From contig JAKITZ010000077.1 in the NCBI GenBank assembly GCA_021647805.1, positions 1 to 9,865 on the forward strand: 9,865 nucleotides of DNA. Reading direction: 5' to 3'. Below, one piece after another: positions 1 to 7,297 of the stretch. How positions within the stretch are numbered: the stretch's first letter is position 1; the number at the start of each line of letters is the position of its first letter. The translations under genes were made by a program, and so were the position numbers. Origin of the DNA: Robiginitomaculum sp. GTDB lineage: Bacteria; Pseudomonadota; Alphaproteobacteria; Caulobacterales; Maricaulaceae. The notes beneath the pieces are model-generated. The model searched no databases, was not told the DNA's origin, and saw only the letters and a program-made list of their open reading frames with translations.

Positions 1-188
1 GAATGTAGCCCCCATTTGAAAGGCTAAACAAGAACTGCACGGTTTATACTGAACGATTTTTAATAAACTTGCAGATCCACAAATTAGCAAATTTGAACGT
101 GAGAGCTATTTATAGCATCAAACAAAAACTATGCGCTCACCTATGGGATATAAAACTTAATTTTTTCTGCAGACTGCAGCAATAACGC

Positions 189-1367
189 TTACTCAACCCG
201 TGGAAAACCGGGGCCAAAAGCATTCACAGGTTGTGACCCTTTCATCAATTCTTTTCGCAATTCATTATTCTTGAGTATTGGTTCCACGGAAGGTAACGCT
301 GACGGATCCAGTTGATCGACCCGCGACAACAAAGCTTCATAAGAGTTTGGTTCGCTTTTGGCCAAATTATCCAACCACTTCCTGACAAGCTCGAACTTTG
401 ACTCAGCATCTGTTATTCCAGCAACTTCCAACAATGAATATAATTTTGGTAAATCTTCTTTTAAAATTTTGCCCGTTACACCAGCAGTTAACCAAACTAG
501 CGTTGCTTGTGAAATACTAGTTATTTCTATGTCTTCAGACAATAAACCGATTTGAGTATTTGTAACATTATTTCTGATAAGGAGGTTTCTTGTGGTTCTA
601 GAGGCGGCTGTTAACTTAGATTTTTCGATTGCTTGATTCACCAAAGCCCGAATATTACTTGTTTGGCAAATCCGCTGATAATTTTCAACCGCTTTAACTG
701 CATCATAAAAATCTTTAGGAGCCGAATCTGTGAACAATTGCCCCTCATAAGCTTCCCCAGCCCGCGAAACCATATTTTCAACGGCCTGTAGATCTGGTGA
801 AAAGTGATAAATAGCGTCAAAACTTTCTAATCCAGCATTTGCGCCAGCAAAAAGTGTATTCGTTATAGCAAGTGATTTGGCATTTACTCCCGTAACACCA
901 AGAATGGCTGATGTTACTCCGCTCATGTCATTGATGGTTCGAGAATAAAAATCTAAGTCTTGATCTTGATTGCCAAGACGCCGGAAATACGAAGAACAAA
1001 CCGAGTCCATCAAACGGAAGCCTGATTTGGTCATTTTCTGAGCAGCAAGTGAACTGCTAATACTTATAGTGGCCGTAGCGCCACATTGCACATGTATTTC
1101 GGCAACCTTACTTGTTGATTCTTCATAAGTTTTACTTAAAAAAAATTTCCCGGGAATAGATTGTGATTTACACCAAGAAACACTATAATCATCGGCAAAT
1201 TGCTGAATCAGACTAGCAGGTATTGGTTGAGAAAAACCAACCTTTTGAGGCCCGTTAGCTGTCATCACATAATTTGGTTTTATGCTATTTGGGATTGTAA
1301 GGCCTGTGCAAGAGTTCAACAAAAACACGCCAGAAATTAAACCAATACAAGTAGTGAATTTAGCCAT
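189..1367 (-). CDS. Uncharacterised outer-membrane lipoprotein
   Basis: I do not recognise a named family, and the function is unknown. The 392-residue product begins with a lipoprotein signal: MAK, a hydrophobic stretch, then the lipobox L17-N18-S19-C20. Residue 21 is Thr, not Asp, which favours outer-membrane sorting. The mature part has four cysteines (66, 95, 124, 234), which could pair in the periplasm. A small-residue-rich hydrophobic segment lies at about 148-180, and a helical, charged C-terminal half follows. The frame stays open upstream to a Met at 1418, but I chose the Met at 1367: it places the signal peptide at the N-terminus and has AAAGAG six bases upstream, whereas the extra 17 residues (CILLCILL) come from a tandem repeat. 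It lies 124 bases downstream of the TonB-dependent receptor on the same strand, so it may be co-transcribed, but a link in function is only inferred from position. Confidence 0.8.
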   Translation of the reverse strand: MAKFTTCIGLISGVFLLNSCTGLTIPNSIKPNYVMTANGPQKVGFSQPIPASLIQQFADDYSVSWCKSQSIPGKFFLSKTYEESTSKVAEIHVQCGATATISISSSLAAQKMTKSGFRLMDSVCSSYFRRLGNQDQDLDFYSRTINDMSGVTSAILGVTGVNAKSLAITNTLFAGANAGLESFDAIYHFSPDLQAVENMVSRAGEAYEGQLFTDSAPKDFYDAVKAVENYQRICQTSNIRALVNQAIEKSKLTAASRTTRNLLIRNNVTNTQIGLLSEDIEITSISQATLVWLTAGVTGKILKEDLPKLYSLLEVAGITDAESKFELVRKWLDNLAKSEPNSYEALLSRVDQLDPSALPSVEPILKNNELRKELMKGSQPVNAFGPGFPRVE

Positions 1368-1390
1368 TTGCCGCTCTTTCTTTGCTTTAT

Positions 1391-1414
1391 ATAATAATAT
1401 GCATAATAATATGC
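1391..1414. repeat. Two tandem copies of a 12-bp AT-rich unit
   Basis: ATAATAATATGC occurs twice in immediate succession, perfectly, 24 bases upstream of the lipoprotein start at 1367. It sits where the promoter or 5' leader of that gene should be, and each copy contains TATTAT-like -10 matches on the minus strand. No convincing -35 partner was found, so a promoter is not called. Confidence 0.7.
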
Positions 1415-1491
1415 ACATTACTAGGTATCGTTAGCCTATATAATATACTACCGCAATATCTAGTTTATTTTATCAAACTCAGATCTCTGTA

Positions 1492-4047
1492 TTAGAAAGT
1501 TTTTTGCACTCTTACTCCGACAGTGCGCGGTACTCTTGGGGTTCCGCCAAATGCGCGTTGAAATGATCTTGCTTCATCAATAAACCTAAATGATGCCACT
1601 ACTGAGTCCTCTTCGGTTATGTTTCTTGCCCAAAAAACAACTCGCAAGCTATCAGTTTCAAAGCCGATATTGGCATTTACCAATAAAGCTTCGCCATAAT
1701 ATGCCAAGTTTTGCACCTGTACATATTTCTTGCTCTCATAACTAATGTCACCATTAAATACAAAGTTGAGATTATAACTAATCGGCTTGGTGTAACTCAT
1801 GCCAAGATTAATCATGTGTTTTGGCGCTCTGGGTAATGTCCGTCCGGCAATAGAGCCGGGAATTACATTATCGCCGGCAGCACAAGCAGCTAATGGGTTG
1901 GCCAAACCGATTGAACAATTCACCAAGCCATCATCAAGCGTGTCCAGTAATTTGCCTTCGGTAATGTCGGTTCCTTGCAAAAAGGATGCGTCATTTAAGG
2001 CGTAATTGGCACTAAAATACAGACCCGGAATGGCCGCTATCCGAAAATTCAACTCAGCCTCAATACCCTGACTTCGCACTTTGCCAAGGTTTGAAATCGC
2101 CGAAGTAGTTTGGCCAATTGCCGGAAGCAATACCGATTGGGTTAATTGATAATCAGTAATTGTATTGGAATAAACCGCAAGATTTAAGGTAATGCCACCG
2201 CGATTAAACGAGTTCTTTGTGCCAGCCTCAAAACTCCAAATAGTTTCATTGCCATAAGTACCAAGACCCTGCGCCACCAGCTCCGGATTATTAAAGCCAC
2301 CCGGCTTGTTACCTTTGGCGGCAATGGCATAAAAATTAGTTGCACTATTCAACGAATACTTAGCAGTAAACCTAGGGTTAAAGCTGTTAAAGGTGACTTG
2401 TCTGTCTACTTCTGCTGCGCTGGTAAAACCGATTTGTGCGCCAAGATAATCGTAAATAGCTGCTTGGTCGATAATTCTGGATCGGACTTTTTCAGAAGTA
2501 TATCGCGCCTCCATGGTCAGGTTTAAGCGATCCATGGCTTGAAAGTCGACCTGCCCAAAAACGGCTAGGTTTCGCCGACCATCTCGCAATAAATCACGAT
2601 TGGCATTATATGTAAGATCGGATAATTGCTGCCCAAAGTTTACTATAGAGCTAAACCCCGGTGACGAGAAACAAGGGGTAAATGGTGTGTTTGCATTAGC
2701 CGCACAAATATCGATCATTCGGGCTACTTGGTTATTAAAGCCCTCTTCGATGATTGCGGCAAATTCCGCTGATGGTTGACGTAAGCTTTGCGATTTATCA
2801 CGGCCATTATAAAAATACCCGCCGAACATGGCACTTAAACTATCGGCTTGATAATTAAACCGCAGTTCGGACGAATAATCTGTTGTGCTGTCTCTTGTGT
2901 CCAAAGCAAAGTCGGCAACCGGCCCTTCGATTAAATAACCATAGAAAAAATTACCGCCAAATGTTGGAAATGCCGGACCAAGGTTTAATAAAAACGGGTT
3001 TAGCGAATCACTTGTATTGCCAATATCGTTTTTACTCCTGGAGTCTCTAAAATTAATACCATTGATAAATTCAACATCCCAATTTTCATTTAACTGGTAG
3101 TTACTGGTAATGCTGGCTTGAATATCATCAGCACGATCAAAGCCTTTTTCGCCAAGCAAACGCACATCATCAACGCTGATCGGACGGGCGGTAATTTCAC
3201 CATTATAATAACTAAAGTTGCCGTTATAAACTCCGCCATTGTTTTGAAATACATTGTTCAACGAAACCGAAGTGTTAAAACTACGTAACTGATCATCATC
3301 AAGTCGCGAATAGCGTACTCTTGTACGAATACTAAGATCAGAAGATGGCTCATAATAAAGCACGCCGGAAACCGATGCAGATTGTTGCTGTCCAACTTCA
3401 CTGCCATCATAAATGTTAGTAAACACCCCGCCACGGCTGTAAAACCTTGCATTGACGCTACCAGAAAAAGCCTTACTCAAAGTGCCACGCATTGATGCGG
3501 CCACTTCAAAACGATCAAAAGACCCGACATCTATTTTAATGTCCGCCGAGGCTTCCTCAGCTGGTGATTTGCTAATTATGTTTATCGCGCCAGCATAGGT
3601 GTTACGGCCATAAAGTGCTGATTGCGGCCCTTTGATAACCTCAATGCGTTCAACGTCGCTTAGATCATAATCAAGTAGTGAGCCATTGATCAACACACCG
3701 TCAATAAAGGTCGAAACCCCCGGCTCGCCATAAGTAACCGATTGGCCACGAATTACCGGACGGGTGGAGGCAAACCTGCCAAAGTCCTCGTCCAAAGACA
3801 AACCCGGGGTCAGCTTGGCAATATCGGACATATTTTGAACGCCTGAGTACTCAATCATCAACGCAGTAAAAGCAGAAAGCGACAGTGGCGTTTCTTGGAT
3901 TTTCTCGGCACGTTTTCTAGCAGTAACGATGATCTCGTCATAACGGCTCGGCTTAGCACCAATTTCGCTTTCTTGGGCATATGCTACGGTTGGTAGGCCA
4001 GACAATGCTCCGATAAGGGCGCTGCTTGCAATCAGATAATTCTTCAT
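1492..4047 (-). CDS. TonB-dependent outer-membrane receptor
   Basis: Outer-membrane gated channel that imports a scarce or bulky ligand using energy from the TonB-ExbBD complex. The 851-residue protein has a Sec signal peptide with likely cleavage after AYA (residue 24) and a TonB box around residues 37-43 (DEIIVTA). The plug domain covers about 50-165; it includes the RPVIRG segment and VERIEVIKGPQSALYGRNTYAGAI at about 132-155. A 22-strand-type barrel fills the rest and ends in the expected terminal Phe (VRVQKTF). Two cysteine pairs, C448/C459 and C711/C722, probably close extracellular loops. The length is normal for the family. The start has only a weak ribosome site: GAGAG abuts the ATG. 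The substrate cannot be read from sequence; siderophore, vitamin, plant or algal oligosaccharide and aromatic compounds all remain possible. The MFS gene lies 151 bases upstream on the same strand, suggesting a joint uptake role (inference). Confidence 0.95.
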   Translation of the reverse strand: MKNYLIASSALIGALSGLPTVAYAQESEIGAKPSRYDEIIVTARKRAEKIQETPLSLSAFTALMIEYSGVQNMSDIAKLTPGLSLDEDFGRFASTRPVIRGQSVTYGEPGVSTFIDGVLINGSLLDYDLSDVERIEVIKGPQSALYGRNTYAGAINIISKSPAEEASADIKIDVGSFDRFEVAASMRGTLSKAFSGSVNARFYSRGGVFTNIYDGSEVGQQQSASVSGVLYYEPSSDLSIRTRVRYSRLDDDQLRSFNTSVSLNNVFQNNGGVYNGNFSYYNGEITARPISVDDVRLLGEKGFDRADDIQASITSNYQLNENWDVEFINGINFRDSRSKNDIGNTSDSLNPFLLNLGPAFPTFGGNFFYGYLIEGPVADFALDTRDSTTDYSSELRFNYQADSLSAMFGGYFYNGRDKSQSLRQPSAEFAAIIEEGFNNQVARMIDICAANANTPFTPCFSSPGFSSIVNFGQQLSDLTYNANRDLLRDGRRNLAVFGQVDFQAMDRLNLTMEARYTSEKVRSRIIDQAAIYDYLGAQIGFTSAAEVDRQVTFNSFNPRFTAKYSLNSATNFYAIAAKGNKPGGFNNPELVAQGLGTYGNETIWSFEAGTKNSFNRGGITLNLAVYSNTITDYQLTQSVLLPAIGQTTSAISNLGKVRSQGIEAELNFRIAAIPGLYFSANYALNDASFLQGTDITEGKLLDTLDDGLVNCSIGLANPLAACAAGDNVIPGSIAGRTLPRAPKHMINLGMSYTKPISYNLNFVFNGDISYESKKYVQVQNLAYYGEALLVNANIGFETDSLRVVFWARNITEEDSVVASFRFIDEARSFQRAFGGTPRVPRTVGVRVQKTF

Positions 4048-4198
4048 CTCTCGTATTTAACTCTACTCTTGAGCATATGCCCGGTTTTAATTATCTGGCC
4101 AGCATTATTGCCGCCCAGAGCCAAATCAATCCTACTCAGATCAATTATTCAACATGTCTATTGCACTTGCGAATGAGTTGCAAGTAGAATATTTCTTC

Positions 4199-5533
4199 TT
4201 AAACCTCTTTGGGTGATTTAAACCCAGTTTTAAGACGAACATAAATGGCAAATAACATAACAAGACCGTTTACAGCGCCAACAAAAATAAATGGTGCGCC
4301 AGGGCCAATGGCAGAGAACAAAAACCCGGCCGCTTGGCTTAATACTATCAGCCCTAATGCTCCGCAAAAAGCAAATACACCTAACACCGAACCTCGCACA
4401 TCAATTTTAGCTTCTTGTGCGACTAATGTTTGTCCGGCGATAATTGCTGACAGCTCGCCAATACCCAATAAAATCAATGGAATAGTGGCATAAGCAGCAG
4501 TTGGATCGGCCATAAACCCAATACTGCTATAACCCAGTGTCGCCAAGAACATGGCAATAATTACCGTGGTAGTTCGATCGAACTTATCAATAATATAACC
4601 GAATACCGGCGCCCACATAAGCGCAGAAAAATGCACCAGACCACTTAACCGCCCAGCTTGTTTTGTTGCGTCTTGAATTTGCATATCATGCATACTTGTG
4701 CCGGTATGGATTAGCCAAAGCGACAAAAAAGTACCGACCAGCAACAGGTCTCCACGGGCGATAAAACTTTCAGCAAAGGCCAGCTGCAAGCGTGGATTAC
4801 CCTTGGCTGCTGAAAACCCCTCTTTTACCAGAGCAACAGTTTTCTTGCGAACTTGTGGTTTTCCCGGCTTGCCCGCTTTAAGGCCAAGAAACACGACCCC
4901 TGCCGTTATTGCTGCCATAATCGACATCAACCAAAAGGTATAGGTTCCGGCATCTTGTGCATTAAAGCCCCTATCGACCAAAAACGAAGGAACTCGGCTA
5001 AGGACGAATATCATAAATAATGCGCCAAAACCATTTGCCCAACCACTTATTGCCGACATCAAGCCTCTGGATCGGTTTTGTGGATAATCGGAAAGCACTG
5101 TTGCCATCATGCCGCCAAGAGCCGCCGCACCAACTCCCATAAAGCCTTTGAACAATAACAGCATTCCAAAGCTACTGGCCAAAGGATACAGCACAAAGCC
5201 GACGCCTACCCATAAAAACCCCAGCGCAAATATTGGTCGCCGCCCGATCTTGTCAGACAATGCACCAAACAACGGAGAAACCAGCAAAAACACTATTTCA
5301 CCAGTAAGCGCCAAACGCGCCACCGCATGACCTAGTTCTTGTTCTTGCATGCCTAAATGCTCTTTTAAGACGTAATTTTGCAAGAAACTCAAAAAGGATA
5401 GAAATCCGGTTGTCCAAAAAGCCGACAATACATAAGTTCTTGCGTTCCATTTGGTAACGCCGGGCGATAAGTGTACTGGCCCAAACTTGTTTGTGGTGCT
5501 GTCTGCCTTTTGTTTATCAGCAGTATCTGCCAT
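4199..5533 (-). CDS. Major facilitator superfamily (MFS) transporter
   Basis: Inner-membrane secondary transporter of the major facilitator superfamily, 444 residues with about 12 predicted membrane helices after a roughly 30-residue polar N-terminus. The family signature between helices 2 and 3 is clear: G90-A-L-S-D94-K-I-G-R98-R99. A degenerate copy occurs in the second half at the equivalent loop (G312-Y-I-I-D316-K-F-D-R320), as expected from the internal duplication. A charged central loop (about 219-250, KAGKPGKPQVRKK) separates the halves. The start at 5533 is supported by an AGG-type ribosome site a few bases upstream. A TATAAT hexamer lies just before it, but no good -35 was found. 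The substrate is unknown. Pairing with the TonB-dependent receptor suggests the MFS protein may carry the same ligand, or a product of it, across the inner membrane; efflux is equally possible on sequence alone. Confidence 0.93.
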   Translation of the reverse strand: MADTADKQKADSTTNKFGPVHLSPGVTKWNARTYVLSAFWTTGFLSFLSFLQNYVLKEHLGMQEQELGHAVARLALTGEIVFLLVSPLFGALSDKIGRRPIFALGFLWVGVGFVLYPLASSFGMLLLFKGFMGVGAAALGGMMATVLSDYPQNRSRGLMSAISGWANGFGALFMIFVLSRVPSFLVDRGFNAQDAGTYTFWLMSIMAAITAGVVFLGLKAGKPGKPQVRKKTVALVKEGFSAAKGNPRLQLAFAESFIARGDLLLVGTFLSLWLIHTGTSMHDMQIQDATKQAGRLSGLVHFSALMWAPVFGYIIDKFDRTTTVIIAMFLATLGYSSIGFMADPTAAYATIPLILLGIGELSAIIAGQTLVAQEAKIDVRGSVLGVFAFCGALGLIVLSQAAGFLFSAIGPGAPFIFVGAVNGLVMLFAIYVRLKTGFKSPKEV

Positions 5534-5860
5534 TTATTACCTACATTATATACTAATTGTCGTTCTTTTATAGCAAGCTAGCTCAATCGCAATAGTGACA
5601 AAAATTTAACCAGTTTCATTTTGTTGCTTGTTAAAGCTTATTGTAATTCTTAAAGTTATGAGGGTTGTGAATTTTATAGGTTGGGACACTAAATGTATCG
5701 GTTATTTTTCGTTGATTTATTTTCTCTATTTATCAGGTCTTGTGCAACTAATTCAAACCCACGGACAGACCCTGCGCCTGCGACAAATCGCGCAGCAAAA
5801 AACCGCCTACAGATATCGACGCCATTGAACTTAGTTTTGGGCGAACGATAAAAACTGTTA
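5534..5860. other. Intergenic region with a GC-rich island and candidate small ORFs
   Basis: This 327-base gap separates the sqr stop from the MFS start, both minus-strand genes. Bases 5621-5740 are about 29% GC by hand count, while 5751-5830 are about 54% GC, so the right part stands out. On the plus strand an ATG at 5693 opens a 52-codon frame ending at the TAA at 5849-5851; it has a hydrophobic start, then SCATNSNPRTDPAPATNR. GGGA at 5683-5686 could serve as a ribosome site. A second plus frame (5628-5828, 66 codons) encodes YFLYLSGL just before that point. The minus strand is also open across the island but lacks an ATG. None of these is strong enough to call as a gene. The island could be a broken small lipoprotein gene, a structured RNA or a repeat remnant. 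No tRNA or intrinsic terminator was seen. Confidence 0.45.
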
Positions 5861-7129
5861 TTATTTTTCCTTAGCCAGACCCAATAAATTCAAGGTTAGT
5901 TTTTCGAAAAACGACTCAGAAACACCGCGTCTGACTTTGCCAAGGAAAAATTTCTCAAAAGCAACTTTGCCATAATGCACCCATTTACCCTGATTTGCCC
6001 AACAAACATTGCGCGGCGGGATTTGCGGCATGGCAATAAATGCTACCCCGCCATCACCAAAATCAGCCAGACAAACTGCGTTCCAGCTGGCTTTGTGGTT
6101 TGGCTGATTGCCATTTAGCAGTGCCTGAATATTTAAGGCGGCAGCCCTTACCATGCTTTCAATCATAAAGCCGGTTTTCGGAACCCCGACCGGAACAGCC
6201 GTTGCACCAACTGGCGGAATAGCAATGCAAACGCCCACGGAAAAAATATCGGGATATTGTAAATTGCGTTGATGTTCGTCAACCAGCACAAAGCCCATCG
6301 GGTTAACCAGACCTTCAATTCCCTGCACTGCATCAATACCCTTAAAGCTGGGCAACATCATTGAATGATCAAACGGTAATTTGTGGACTTGCTTGATACT
6401 GCCGTCCTCGTTCATTTCCTCAACTTCCATCATGCCTTTAGAAATTTTGGTGGTTTTGGCATTGCAAATCCAGTTTATGTGCCGGTTACGAAATTCTGCC
6501 TCCAATATGGTTTTTGTGTCACCAACTCCACCAAGACCTAAATGGCCAATAAACGGCTCGGCAGTAACAAATGTCATCGGCACTTGATCACGAATTTTAC
6601 GTCGCCTAAGATCGGTTTCCATAATCAAGGCAAATTCATAAGCTGGCCCATAACAAGACGCGCCTTGTACTGCGCCAACTACTATCGGCCCTGGTTTTTC
6701 AACGAACTCTAACCATTTGGTTCTAGCCAGTTCTGCATGATCGGTTGAGCAGATAGATACCGTATTAGCTTGTGGCCCGAACCCATCAATGGCGGCAAAG
6801 TTTAACTCTGGGCCAGTAGCAATAACCAAAAAATCATATTCAATGTCCGGCTGTCCTTCGAGTTCGATTTTTTTGTTCTTAGGGTCAATTTTTTTGGCAC
6901 TGGCGCAAACAAAGTCAATATTCTTGCGCTTGAACATCGGTTGCAATTCAACCCTGATATCGTCAGGTTTTCGCCAATCAACTGCGACCCATGGGTTTGA
7001 CGGGGTAAAATCAAATGTCGGACGATTGTTTATAACCGTGACCTTATCAGCAGACCCGGTCTTTTGACGCATTTCTAAAGCCATTGGCACGCCACCAAGG
7101 CCTGCACCTAGAATTACAATATGTGCCAT
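5861..7129 (-). CDS. sqr: Sulfide:quinone oxidoreductase
   Basis: FAD flavoprotein that oxidises sulfide to polysulfide or persulfide and reduces membrane quinone, acting at the cytoplasmic membrane. The 422-residue product has the N-terminal dinucleotide fold GAGLGG (8-13) and the second FAD motif VIATGPE (102-108). All three redox cysteines expected from the Acidithiobacillus ferrooxidans enzyme are present by motif: C127 in SICSTDHA, C159 in GASCYGPAYE and C353 in WNAVCLAD. Other matching blocks are EPFIGHLGLGGVGD, GFVLVDEHQR, AIPPVGATAVPVGVPKTG and KVAFEKFF. The amphipathic C-terminal helices (about 386-420) fit monotopic membrane attachment. The length is typical. AGGAG lies six bases before the ATG, and the gene ends in a double stop, TAATAA. 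It is separated from mnmA by 168 bases containing two hairpins, so it probably has its own promoter. Other flavoprotein relatives such as flavocytochrome c are less likely given the three cysteines. Confidence 0.93.
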   Translation of the reverse strand: MAHIVILGAGLGGVPMALEMRQKTGSADKVTVINNRPTFDFTPSNPWVAVDWRKPDDIRVELQPMFKRKNIDFVCASAKKIDPKNKKIELEGQPDIEYDFLVIATGPELNFAAIDGFGPQANTVSICSTDHAELARTKWLEFVEKPGPIVVGAVQGASCYGPAYEFALIMETDLRRRKIRDQVPMTFVTAEPFIGHLGLGGVGDTKTILEAEFRNRHINWICNAKTTKISKGMMEVEEMNEDGSIKQVHKLPFDHSMMLPSFKGIDAVQGIEGLVNPMGFVLVDEHQRNLQYPDIFSVGVCIAIPPVGATAVPVGVPKTGFMIESMVRAAALNIQALLNGNQPNHKASWNAVCLADFGDGGVAFIAMPQIPPRNVCWANQGKWVHYGKVAFEKFFLGKVRRGVSESFFEKLTLNLLGLAKEK

Positions 7130-7154
7130 TAAAAACTCCTATTTGTTATATACT

Positions 7155-7199
7155 CCATCGACCCAAAAAGTGGAAACCGGTTTTTGGTTAAGTTGATGG
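7155..7199. promoter_or_regulatory. Imperfect inverted repeat in the sqr leader/promoter region
   Basis: Bases 7155-7169 (CCATCGACCCAAAAA) pair with 7181-7199: an outer arm of eight pairs including one G-T wobble, a four-base TTAA bulge at 7188-7191, then seven pairs (CCAAAAA/TTTTTGG) around an 11-base loop. The palindrome AAACCGGTTT (7174-7183) overlaps the loop and the inner arm. The structure lies 26-70 bases upstream of the sqr start, where a promoter, operator or leader hairpin would be. A TATATAA stretch at about 7145-7152 on the minus strand is a possible -10. No regulator can be named. Confidence 0.4.
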
Positions 7200-7210
7200 A
7201 TCCAGAAAAT

Positions 7211-7257
7211 AAAATACACTCAAAATACCGTTTAGTTCGGTGTTTTGAGTGTATTTT
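7211..7257 (-). terminator. Probable intrinsic terminator of mnmA
   Basis: A 20-base arm at 7211-7230 (AAAATACACTCAAAATACCG) is complementary to 7238-7257 except for one position, with a seven-base loop (7231-7237). Read on the minus strand it starts 41 bases after the mnmA stop and is followed by ATTTTATTTTC, a T-rich exit tract. The outer stem is AT-rich, so it is longer but weaker per base than a classic terminator. The one non-Watson-Crick position is G-U in plus-strand RNA and A-C in minus-strand RNA. It likely separates mnmA from sqr transcription. It could also act as an RNA-stability element. Confidence 0.65.
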
Positions 7258-7297
7258 CAAAACAATCAGGATCAGTATACACTCATTTACAAGCGTT

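Noticed and set aside
168..180. CTGCAG-A-CTGCAG palindrome 9-21 bases downstream of the lipoprotein stop, considered as its terminator
   Set aside because: It folds to only five pairs with a three-base loop, and on the transcribed strand it is followed by A-rich, not T-rich, sequence.
1368..1418. N-terminal extension of the lipoprotein gene to an upstream ATG (MCILLCILLYK)
   Set aside because: The extension is encoded by the 12-bp tandem repeat, would bury the signal peptide and lipobox, and has a worse ribosome site than the ATG at 1367.
4165..4185. ACTTGC/GCAAGT inverted repeat between the MFS and receptor genes, considered as a terminator
   Set aside because: It has only six pairs with a nine-base loop and no T-tract after it on the minus strand.
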